64,000 nucleotides of DNA from Piper betle. Lineage: Eukaryota > Streptophyta > Magnoliopsida > Piperales > Piperaceae. The stretch is from the NCBI GenBank assembly GCA_033002965.1, contig JAURVB010012894.1, positions 1 through 64,000 on the forward strand, read 5' to 3'. The notes under the pieces are model-generated. The model saw only the letters and a list, made by a program, of their open reading frames with translations, did not search any database and was not told where the DNA came from. Shown here one piece after another: positions 36,734-48,587 of the stretch (its first letter is position 1; each line of letters starts with the position of its first letter). Position numbers and translations under genes: made by a program.

Positions 36734-39700
36734 CTTCTCCTCCACCTTCACCTCTTCCTCCTCAACAAATCTTAAGATTGCTGCCTTCTTTGTCAATATA
36801 AGCTACGAAAATCCGCAACACAAAATCCGTCAGTTATCAAAGAATTGGTCCGACCAAATCATAAAGACAGCACAGCACTAGAAGTATTCAATTCCATGTA
36901 ATGCACGTTGAGATGTGTGCCTAGATTTTCGGTCAAAACCATTGTCCTCCATGTTAGTGATGAAACTATTAGCCAAGAAAACTGAACTTTGGAAAACAGA
37001 CATCAATCAGCATAACAAAAAATAACATGGGCAGTCAGTGAGATTACTTATTTTAATCACCGTAGGGTTGGGACAAAAGTGAAGTAATAGTACAAGACCT
37101 TGGACGCTCGGATTTCACAAAGCAAGAGAATTTAAAGAGACGAGAAAGTTTGGCAGATAACGATGAGGGTTGGAATCAAAACAAAATGGGTCTACACTAA
37201 CAAGAACCCATCTTTTTCTGGGATGAGGAAGCATCGGAGAAGTTCCCTTGATGATGTTTGGATACGAAAAAATGGTCGGATTGAGAGAAAAGGATGGGCA
37301 TCCACCGTTTCAACATGTCGAGATTAGCGTTTTGCATGCATGGCCGACAGCTTGGCTCACACTCCATACCATAATAATATATAATGACTCGTATATCATT
37401 CATTCTATTTTATCATATTTGTGCTTTTGATTATCATATTCGTGACGCATAAGATTTACTTAGTTGAGCAAATAAAGAGGATAAGGATTGGAGACTGCAA
37501 CGGCCGGTGATGCGCAAATACGTAACCTTCTTTTGTTTTTGTCAAAGCAGCTCATGCTTTCTTATCAAAAAAGCAAAAGAAATGCAGGCAAGTGTTGGCA
37601 CAAGGCTACACGGTGTGGAGCCCTTGGGAATATATTCCTCTTTAAAAAATTTGGTTGCTTATTATAATTAATTAATGAAAATCTGGCTCTATAATAGATG
37701 TATACATTGTATATTTGTCATGCTGGTGGTGACTAAAATCCTCTCATTATGTTGATAGGCTTTCATGGGCTGCTTCATACAAATATGGAAGCCCACATAG
37801 GCCATACCATCAAAGCCCATTATTTTGGTTATAGAACCATGATTTCTCTCTTGATTGTTCTCGCCTTTGCAAACTCTGTTGAAATATTAATCAACTCTCA
37901 TTAATTATTAATCTTACAAATTCATATCGTTTTTAATTTTTGCCTAAGCAAAGATTCAAGATTTAATGGGATGGGTGGGGTGCTGCTAATGCCCAGCAGA
38001 GTACTGGAATTACAAGTGGTTTGGTTGTTGCTCAAAGGCGAGTCTGCTGTCTAGTCTTAGAAGGCCCATGGGCCTTTAGTTTGTTGCTCAAGCCCATTTC
38101 CACCATTGTTAATTAGTCCATATACAATAGCCTCCAAGCCCAATATGATCCAGGCCCACGTTTAGTTCATTCAGCATAGAAAATTCATGTAGATCGCACT
38201 TATATATAACACTAGCTGCTGACCCGCGCCTAAAGGATTTGAATTAAATCTTAATTATAATATAAATCAAAACAAATTCTAATTATAAATGGAAAAATAT
38301 AAAAGGATTCAAAACGAATCATAATTATAATAGATAAGTAATTTTGTATTAATAAGAAATAAAAAAGTAATATTATAAAATAATTAGATGACATGTAGCA
38401 AAATAAATCTTAATTACAATAAAAAATATTAAAGGATTTATAACAAATCTTAATCACAATAAAAAAAGTAAATTTTTACTAATAAGAAATAAAGATTAAT
38501 CTTGTTAAATAATTAGATGACACGTGACAACACACATAGCCAAATAAATTCTAATTACAATAAAAAATTAAAACTATTACTAATAGGAAATAAAGGGTAA
38601 TATTTTAAAATAATTAGATGACATGTGGCAACACCATATTAAAATTTCTCAATTTTATATATTAACATAGATAGATATATATATTGATAGATTGTCATGA
38701 ATATATATATTTTTAAAAATATGTATATATATATTTAACTAATTTTTTACATTGTAGGCACAATTATTTCTGCATCAAGGGCACCCGGAAGAAGCCCTAA
38801 ATCCAGCAAATGCGCATTGCATCATACTAGAGCCATAATTAAGGAATGGAAATTCAAGAGGAAGCTGTCATAAATATATTAATAGATCGATAGATAGTCC
38901 AGACGTTATCAAATAAATAACTTCCATATACGTACAAAGGAGAAAAATAGCAACCAAATTGTTCATGCATAAAGACAGAAGGTATACATGAATTTAAGTT
39001 CCCTGCATCTAAATTTATAAACGAGGCTCGTATACACTAGATCAGCCGCATCTTCCCTTGCATGCATTCTGTATCACATAAGACGCTGGCAGGTTATAAC
39101 CAAAGTAATAATACTGCACTTCTGGTTAGCACCATGCACGATGCCAAGGCTCGCCTGTACTCCATCCAGTACTTCCATGGCAGGTGGTTGTTGTGCTGGG
39201 TCAAAGCGAGAGTAGATATATGCAAATAAAAAAGAGAGAGAAAAGGTGGAGAGAGGTGTACTGGTGCTGGGCATATTTATGGTCAAACAAGCACAAACCA
39301 AAGAAGAAGAATCTGTTCAACCAAGCTACAACCTTATTAACATGCATCCACCAAAAGCTCAAGACAGCATTCTCGCATCCCTCGCCACTCCCCGCCAATC
39401 ACTCCGACATGTCTCCCTGTCTCTCCTCCTCCCCGTCGTATCCCCATTCTATCTTCCCCCTAATATAACAATGTGTGTCATATTTTTTAGTCTTGTATCT
39501 TCACGCCAGTTTTTCCTTTCTTTTCTTTTCTGTTTTCAAGGCAAATCTTTACACATCAGTTGGATACAGTTCAATGTTCAGCTAAATCGATGTGCGTTGC
39601 GAGTTTGGGACGGAATTTGATTAGTAGTGGTGATGGAACATGCAGGAGGAAAAGAGATTGCATTTGATATTTTTTTGCGACTAAATTAGATTAACAAAGG

Positions 39701-42700
39701 TTTTTTTATCATTTTGGAGGCCAAGATATGGCAATAATTTGAAAGATAATAAGCAAAAATAATAATAATTAATTTTCCAACCAGTTTAACTAGGGAAATA
39801 CTATTTTGTTTCCCTATTTGCCTTATGGTAAAACAATGGTGAATTCACAACGTGAATGAAGTTGCATTGCATGAACTCTGTATTATGAAATACAAATAAA
39901 TACTAACTATATAAACTTACTCGTTTTTTTTGACAAAAATCATGAGGAACTTGAATTTATGTCACGTCCTGGGACTCAACCCAAAGGTCCTTTCTCTTGC
40001 GCACATTTATCAAAACCACTGTTAAGTTTTTTCTCGATTTAGTTATATGTTTATATTTTATTCATGTTATTTTATAAAAATAAATCTATAATTAATTGGG
40101 TAATACTTTGATGTAAGCGTTAGATTGTATATCTAGTTTAAATGTACACTTACTTTAAACTAAAATCGGCGGGAACACAATTAAATTCGACTACTAAATA
40201 TATTTCATCATTGTAATTATAACAAATTTATAAAAAGACAAAGTTATGAATAAGTTAATCTTTATAAATATAAGATTAATTCGTCATCACAAAATACAAT
40301 CTAATTAATACAATATTATGTAATTAACATCTAATTCAAAAATAATGATGAAGAAACTATAAATTAATTTAAAAACCAGGCTTAATAAAAAATTAAAATA
40401 GAAGGGTGTAAATGTGTAAGATGTAATGGTACTGGGATTGAAATAATAATTATGAAGTTTCAAATAATAAACATGAAAGATGAATTTGAATGATAAAATA
40501 AACATTAGGCAACAACAATGATAATAAATATTTAGAAAAATAAATAAGAAAATTTTACTATTGGAAATGTCATTTAAAAGTTTTATATTTACATGAATAA
40601 AGGTAATCTTGCACATAAATATTTATTTACAATGAAAATATTAATTTTAGTGAATTAAGACAATATAACAATGATTAAATTTTTTATCTTATTGTAAAAT
40701 TGTCTTTATATAAATACATTTATTTACAACAATATTACTTATAACGACATCACTAAATATAATTGTCATAAATGCAATTTATTTAAATTTTTATAATTAT
40801 TCAAAACTTGGAGGTGTAATCTTATTCATCTATTATAAAAATATTTGAGCTGTTAGTGCATCACCCTTATTTTAGGATGTTGAATAAAAACATATTTAAT
40901 ACCTTATAATTTTTTCCTTATAATTTACACATTTAGTTAGATGTGAATAATAGATTTATCATTAGTTGAATTAAATATCGGTTAATTAATAAATATGTAT
41001 TAATCAATTGTTATGTTTATCTTTAATGTATTGTTATTTAATACTTTATTTATTGGAATTTTGTAGTTTTGCTTCGTGTGATTGGAATGTACATGTTTCA
41101 CTATGTACATTCACCTTTATGAAAAATGAAAAATATGGTAAAAATGAGCATAATGCTTATTTTTATTAAAAATATTAATTTATACTTTTAGATGTTTGTT
41201 ATAATAATATATCTTTGATTCCTAGTTTGGAGTTTGTTAAATTGGCTAACTTTGGTCTCCTTGTCTTGTGTATACAAAATCAAAAAATTAATTATTTTTA
41301 TTTAAAAAACTATATTGATTTACATTTATTTTTAACAACAATCTTAACTAATCTAAACCAAGTCCATCTATATATTAAAAAAATAGTATTTTAATTGACG
41401 TTGTTAAGGGTATAATTTAAAAAATTAGGAATCGAACTCGACTTGTATGCAATAGAGTAGAGTTGTTTCGAAGTCAACTCGGAGTAGAACATTTTTTCAA
41501 TTCACTAAATAAAAAATTATATGAATTTGCTCTTTTTAACACTTGAAATTAATAAATATGATTATATTACTTACAATATTTATTTAGCTAAGTAAAAGAA
41601 AGCTAAAATACTTAAATAATTTTTATTACTTGACTTGGCGAATCAATTATAAAATCTGTCATTAGGGAATCATCTACGGATTTTAACGACTTGGAGAAAT
41701 TTTAGAATAAAAAAAGTTGTAAAACTACGATTAAGGGTTTATGTATGTTTTGATTTGATCTCACAAATGGTCCTACTAGCTAATTAGTGGGGTTACATTT
41801 TGATTGTCATTATAGAGTCACTAGATTGTGCCTCATAACTGAATTTTAAAGTTCTTTTGCTAGCCACATGTTAAATTTTTTTTCTTTAACACTTCTATGT
41901 AAATAATATTTTTGATTTTATATCGGGTATACAATATTCTAACAATATTAGAAAGGAGAACGTAGATGGCTTTGTATTGTTTTGGAGTGAGAGAGCTTGT
42001 TTTCTTGATACTAGACTTGATCGTCAAAATTTATGTGTTTGGATAAGGATAGTTTTAAATCCGATAATAACAATGAGACGAGCCATTATTGGTATCGTAC
42101 TTGAATCCAAAGTACTTGTATTTGTACATCTCAATTAAAATATTGTATTTATTTTGTTTATCAATCCATATGTTCTTATCTTACTTAGCTCGGAAGCTTG
42201 GGAGTGGCTTGCTCATGCGAATACTCCTGCTGACTGCCAATGCAAGGTAAGTGAAGGTCCACTGGAATTACACAATACACAACCTAAAAAGAGACCAAAT
42301 TATTATAATGTTCAATGGGTGCAAGTAATCAAAGAGATTGCTTAGCATGCACTTAATCCGCCGCAAACTGTGACCACTTAAGGAGACCAACTAAGTGAGG
42401 CAAAGTGGAGGGAGATCTGGGTGTGTTAGATGGGGATTGTGGAAGAAGGACTAAAAAGATCAGTAGTAAGTAGTAAGCACTGTCGGAGCTGAGTGTGTGT
42501 ATATGTTTTGGTGTCCCACATTTTGCTTTCCTGATCAATTTCATGTTCTAAAGGAAAAGCAGGCAGTGGTGTATGCATTTCATGCTAAAGGAGATCATGA
42601 AAACTTGCCGTTTACTCAATCAAATCCTTTATTTGGATAATACCCAGTTTTATCACACTTGTTTTATTCATGTTTGAGGACATTTCGGATTGCCACGCCC

Positions 42701-43493
42701 TGTCACCCTCTATATGTTCTTTTTTGCTCTGGTCTTCCCTTCCTTCGGATCTAAGGGCCGTCAGCATCATAATAAAGGAATTATAAAAAGCGTTTTAAGG
42801 GGTATAAAAGATGCAACAGATAATCACACAAACAGGTTACTAATAAAACTGAAGGACATCATATAATTAAGTAATTTAGTTTTATTTTAGGTTTTAAAAA
42901 AAGTGGGAGTTTTGATGTCCAGAACTTTGATTCGATACCGATTTCGAAGTTCCAACTGATGCAATCCGAACTTACGTTCCGATCTACCTCATTGGTCTAA
43001 TTTGGCTCATCTATATAGGTCATACTTTTTGATTAGATAATTAATTAATATATATTAGTGATATCAATTTTATTATGAGTTTATATCTACTTCTATAATC
43101 ATGAAAATATTTGAATCACCGTCTCTATTGATTGAGTAAAAAACAACCAAATGTAGATGCTTGAATTTTTTTAAAAAAAACATCAATTTAATTTGTTGGT
43201 AAAAAAAGTTTGAAAATATTTTGACTCTAGTCGTACAAGTTAATGGGTGCAGATAGTGACCAAAATTAATATACACTTTCGAATCTAAGGCATCATTCAT
43301 AAAAAAATAGCGATAAACATCGTTTGAATATGTGGCTTACAAAAGGTGATTATGAACTCGTGAGAATTTGTTAGGAGGAGAGATTGAACCATTTGATTCC
43401 TTCCTCTCTACTAATGTTTTAAGCCCAACCATTATGTTTCTAAAATAATTTCTCGGGTAGATGCCATTAAATTTCATCATAAAACCAAGGAAT
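36734..43493. other. Long AT-rich intergenic region
   Basis: After the USP promoter there is no recognisable gene for almost 7 kb. Most of it is AT-rich with short frames. Small open frames at 39074-39620 and 42154-42544 match no family and show no codon bias. A repeat cluster lies at 38220-38650. No tRNA or known microRNA precursor was spotted, though no folding was computed. Confidence 0.55.
38220..38650. repeat. AT-rich repeat cluster with three imperfect units
   Basis: The motif AATAAGAAATAAA, followed about 30 bases later by TAATTAGATGACA, occurs three times (second motif at 38381, 38510 and 38611), with ATCTTAATTACAATAAAAAA-like sequence between. The cluster starts near CACTAGCTGCTGACCCGCGC. 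The element class is unresolved. Confidence 0.65.
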
Positions 43494-43916
43494 TAAGGGG
43501 TGGGGAAGAAATGGCCGGGGAGAGTACAATAATTTGGCGATCATAATCATGACCATCAATCAACCAGCCCAGCTGCGGGGACTTCTCCTCCTTCGAAATC
43601 CCGGGCGGGCCCCACTGACCGGAGCACGACATCGGGACATGTGGGCCCCCGGGGCCAGCTGGGCCGAGTACGAAACTTGGTAACGCGACAGCGACGTGAG
43701 AGGTGGTGGGGAGTCGTGAGTCACACGCCAAACGGATCGGGGCCAAAAGATCGGCAAAAGATCGGGGGCGGGCCGCCGATTCGGGGATTGGGAGGGAAGG
43801 GTTTGAAATACGAGTGGGAATGGGAGGGAAACGGGAGTAACTGCTAAGACGTCGCCGTCACCTGCGGTCGTTGAGTGGTCGTTTGGCGGGGCCCGCTCCC
43901 TCACCCTCTTTCGGCG
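43494..43916. other. Isolated GC-rich island without a recognised protein
   Basis: This block is far richer in G+C and CpG than the several kilobases on either side. It holds an inverted repeat GGGCCCCAC (43607-43615) and GTGGGCCCC (43641-43649), with further GGGCCC-type sites nearby. GGGCCC/GTGGGCCCC motifs are common in plant promoters bound by TCP factors. Frames up to 114 residues exist on both strands, but none resembles a known protein. It could be an orphan promoter, the 5' end of a non-coding RNA, or a gene relic. Confidence 0.6.
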
Positions 43917-46052
43917 GATAATTCCATTTTTTTGTAAGACCGTAAAAGAAAAAAAACCTCAAGTCTCTTTTTCTTTCCTTCGGAAAAAAAATCTCTTTTT
44001 TCTTTTTCCTTTATAGCTTTTTTTAATAGTTTTCTTACATTGTATATAGTTGTTGAATAAGCAGCGTATATGAATATTTTGAACAAATCTTTATTTTTTT
44101 GTCCTCTTTCTATCATTCCTCATAAATATATTATTATGCAACGAGAATGTGTTTACTTTGACATATTAATTTAAATAAATTTTGCAGTGGTTGTCTTGCA
44201 CATTTATTCCCAATTTTTAGTGGACACTCGGACTTGGCAACCATTGAATTGAATAATAATTGCTTAATAAGTGACTATAAATATATATACATGATGATAT
44301 GATCACCTATCTCGTCCGGTTCATGAATCATATTTGTGGTCATTAAAAACATATAAGAAATTTCTATTAAAAAACAGTAAGAAAATTACAACTTTTCCAA
44401 GCATTAAAACTTAATTACAAGCATCCTGCCGTACTTACATCAAAAAAAGATCTGGCTAGACTTCTAATGGACGATTTGATTTTACAGCCTTGCTTGGACG
44501 GTAAAATGCTTGAACATGAAAAACAAATACAAACCAGGCATACATTTTTTTTGCAGTCATTCTTACATAGTAAAAATATAGAAGATGAAAAAAAATACAA
44601 ACTAGGGCTCACATTTTTCGCAAACCGATAGTCAGTTTGATACATGTTCTCTTTTAAACACAATTTCTACCGCATATCATACCATATATGATATATCTTC
44701 CTCGTCTTATATTTCAAGCTCTTAGAAAATCGAATCACGATACAGGTGAGTACGGTTCAAAGAGAGAGCCGCACAAAAATGAGATTGAAGACAAGGATTG
44801 ACATCCGCAAATGGATAAAGACGAGCATGCTGTCTCGGGCCTCAAAATCCCAAACAACAAACGCAGCAAGCGTTGAACCATACGGTCACCAGCAGACTGG
44901 CAGCAGGTCTCGTACACACTGCCCGTAAGTTCCTACCACAAACGTAAAACTTATTATAAATCTACACATCCATGACACCTATTAAATATCGGGGAAAAGA
45001 AAATGAAACACGTTAAAAGAACTATTTAATTAGTAGAATCTGGCGACAAAATTTGGGTTCAGTGTTGAATGGATTGTAAAATAGAATAACATTTAGTTTA
45101 AGGTTGTAAAATGGTTGTCCACCTATCAGCCATCCTTTTAACAATGCCGGGTAAAAAAAATGAAAGACAAGACTCGACCGAATGAAGACACAAGCTGGCC
45201 AAGAAGCAGCAGAGTAGAACTAAACCAGTGGTGGGGAACGGTGAAATGGCAGGGGAATTACCAAGAATAGAACCTTGTCTACGCCCCTAAACTTGGCTGG
45301 GCAAGTGTCGAAATTCATAATGTATAGCACATATAGACATGATATTTGGCTGCCCGATGAACAGATCGATACAATGGTTGTTTACGACACTGCAGCCAAG
45401 AGAGGATCTGGGTGGATTCTTCAGATTCAACCTCAACCACTTCCGACGACTTCTCCTTTGTCTACAACATTATATTTGGCATTATGGATCAAGCAAAACA
45501 GATACAACATGTATCAAAGTTTTCGTCTTCCACTCCATCTTGTGATATAAGAACGGGGTGAGGCCAAGGGGCCATGCTCTGACATTCACATGCTCAAGAG
45601 TCGGTGTTTCGTGTGTTTGGAGATTCAGATCTGCGATACTGTGCCCCCCCTTCCCCCTGCCTTTGTTTTTTAAAGTCAACAACGTCCAATCTTGCAGAAT
45701 TTTAATTTGTCACCTTTCATAGCTAGGTCCGGCCATGCTTTGATTAGCTATATGTATGACTACCATAATTTGGAGAGTTTAGGCGGGCATGAAAAGAGCG
45801 AAGAAACAAAGAAGCCGTGGGGTCAGTTTTAGATTTTGGGTACGCCATAAATGGTTGGTTCATTTGAAACAGGGCGCCTTGGTTCGTTATAAACAGGCCA
45901 GCTAAACAAATACCAACAATTTAGCATGCTACGAATTTGCTTAAGCTACCGCTAATCATTAGAGAACAAAACATGGATTCGACGAGCATAATATAAATTG
46001 TGTGATAAGACATAACACCAACTAAAATTTGATAAAAAGTGTGCTGCATTGC

Positions 46053-46084
<32 letters not shown>

Positions 46085-47099
46085 ATGTTTATTTTTTCCA
46101 AGGATACGTGTGTATGTTACGTTTGATGGGAAGGGGAAGGTTTAGTGGCCGGCCAGTCCCAGGTCTGAAGAGTGAGTGTCGCTATATGAATGCATGGAAC
46201 AAAGAGTAGGTGTATAGTAAAAGGGGATAGACCATGAACATAGAACATTGAGCGGGTTCGTGGTGACCACTAACCCCGCACTAACAAGAAGCTTAGCTTT
46301 GGAATTTAATTGTATCTAAGATGTGCCAAAAAATCCGGTAAACAAAAACCTTAAATTGTTGTTGAAGAAAATAACTGTTACTAAATGATGGGTCCTAAGT
46401 CCTAACCATTTTGTTTGGTATTATTTACTGAATTTAAAGATACCGACCCAAGCATTTGACATTCGAGCTTATGCTATTGATATCGAAACGCCAACCATTT
46501 TAATAATCTGATTACATGCCAGTACAAAATTGGGTTGGGGCGGGAATTAAGTTCAACATTTATACAGTAGATAATTCTATTGTTGAGCCGACACCCCGTC
46601 TACCGATAACGTGTTGTCATAAGTAATTGTACTAAACAACAAAATTTAACGTTTACCCATTTCCATTAATTTGGAGACGGTGAGATTGCATTAGATCTGC
46701 ATGCAATTGCGCATATCCAAATTAGCAAAATCAAATAACGTGATAAAACTGGATTTAACGAACAGAAAAAGGCCATCAGATACGATGAGATTAAATAAGC
46801 CTAATTAAAAACTTTAAACCCAAACCAAGTTAACCAAATCCTATCTAAACGGGACCCACCCGAGTCAAAGTGGTTAAATCTCTTTATCAACCCAATTTCG
46901 ATTTTCTTATTATTTAATTTCCCCCCAAACACAAAAAAAAAAAAAAATTTAAATGGAAAAGCGGTTGCGCCCACTTTTTCCAATTTAAAAGCAGAGGAAG
47001 GTCACCCTTCCACCCAAACACTCCCTTCTAAAACCGCCGCCCCTTTTCATACCGACGGCGGTGAGCATCGGCCAGCGTCGGCGACGGACCAGCCGGAAA
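43917..47099. other. AT-rich intergenic region
   Basis: No coding region was recognised. An (AT)n run lies at 46053-46079. The last ~120 bases are the leader and promoter side of the gene at 47100. Confidence 0.55.
46053..46079. repeat. (AT)n microsatellite
   Basis: Uninterrupted alternating AT of about 27 bases. Confidence 0.95.
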
Positions 47100-48587
47100 A
47101 TGGCGGACGAGTTCGGCGACGGCGAGTTTTGGCTCCCGTCGGAGTTCCTCTCGGAGGACGTCGTCATGGGCAAGTCCTCCGCCTACGTCGGAGGCGGCGG
47201 CTGTGGAGCGGCGCCGAGGGGCGGCGTGTGGTTCCCGAGCGAGTTCCCCTACGGCGGCTGCGATCTGGGCTCGCCGGTTGAGTCGGTGGTGGGCTCAACG
47301 GAGACGGAGAGCGACGGCGAGGATTTCGGCTCCGGCGAGCTTTCCCGCCGGTTGACTGGCTCGTTGCTCCTCGACGACCTCCTACCCGGCCATGGCTGGG
47401 ACGTGAAGGAGCCCAAGGTGAGGAAGCAAGTAGCTTCGTCCTTCTTTCCGATTTCCTCCATTTTTGGGAAGTTGTTCGTGTCTTCAAGATTTGAATCTGG
47501 TCCTTTGTTTCGACTTTAATTCTAAAATCGGTGGTTGTTGATGATGATGTTGCAGGCGAACTTGAAGTCGAGCTCGCCGCAGTCGCCTCTGTGCGCGATG
47601 GGGAGCTGGTGCCAGTACGGCCATGGTGGGGGGTCGAGCCGCAGCAGCTCGAACGGGCCGTCGCAGCTCTCGTCGCCGCCATCGACGCCGTACGCCAAGC
47701 CGGACGATGCTTGGGAGCTGCTCTCCGCGGCCGCCGGCCAGGTCGTCCGCCTCAAGCTCAACGAAGAGGCCCACAGACTGTGTGGCCGAGGCCTCCTCGG
47801 CGTCCCTCCTCGCAAACCTGCTTCGACTGGGTACTTCTCCAACCCAGCCCTCGCCCATCAGCAACTCCAAAGCGCCAAAGTACGTTTTCCTCCTCCATTT
47901 TCTTCATCTTCTGGTTCTGGCTCTTTCCGTGAATAAACCTTGTTTTCGTTGCAGTTGCAGTTGCAGCAGCTACAAAAACAGCAATGGGGGGTGCGAGGGA
48001 GGCAAGGCGACGTTTGCAGTAGCAAAAATGACGGCAAAGGTGGGCGGCAAGCTTATTGCTTGTCTTCGCCCGCATGGCCGTCGTTACAATCCCAGCCGCA
48101 GCAGCAGCAGCAGCCGAGCGCCGGTATGCGGGCGGTCTTCCTTGGCGGCGGCGGTTCCCGGCGGGAGTCCGCTGGCACCGGCGTCTTCCTCCCCCGCCGG
48201 CCCGGCACTCCAAACGACCTCCGCAAAAAGCCAGGTTTGACATTTGAGTACTCTATTAGCTATGGCATCCGCCATTGCCGTGCTTCGCTTCTCTTTAAAG
48301 TCTCGATTTTGATCGTTTCTCTTGTTCATGGTTTTTGGATTATAGCTTGTTCGACGGTGCTGGTGCCGGCGAGAGTCGTTCAAGCTCTGAATCTGAATCT
48401 TGACGAAATGGGATCTGCTCACCCTCGTCTTCCTCCAGCCTTCGTCCGGCAAAGCGCTCATTACCGGGAACAATGGCCGGCGAGAAGCGACGTACCGCTC
48501 TCAATGTTCCAGAAGAACACCCATTCGGTGCCGCCGGCGGCGGCAATCAGCCCAGAATTCCGACTCCCACCGGAGTGGACGTACTAG
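47100..48587 (+). CDS. Plant-specific protein of unknown function ending LPPEWTY
   Basis: Four exons in frame encode 387 residues: 47100-47417, 47556-47879, 47955-48234 and 48346-48587. The protein starts MADEFGDGEFWLPSEFL and is low-complexity (Gly, Ser, Gln) with no membrane segment. Conserved-looking blocks are WFPSEFPYGG, CQYGHGGGSS, the GTGVFLPRR segment, PARVVQALNLNLDEM and the end FRLPPEWTY. I recall this set of blocks in an uncharacterised plant family, sometimes mislabelled TIP41-like. A nuclear or cytosolic disordered protein is likely, but function is unknown. Intron 3 (48235-48345) is 111 bases, a multiple of three, and has no stop in frame, so intron retention would still give a complete protein. 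Confidence 0.85.

Noticed and set aside
39074..39620. Short frames and a possible hairpin considered as a microRNA gene
   Set aside because: None of the conserved plant microRNA sequences I know is present, and the fold seen by eye is short and imperfect.
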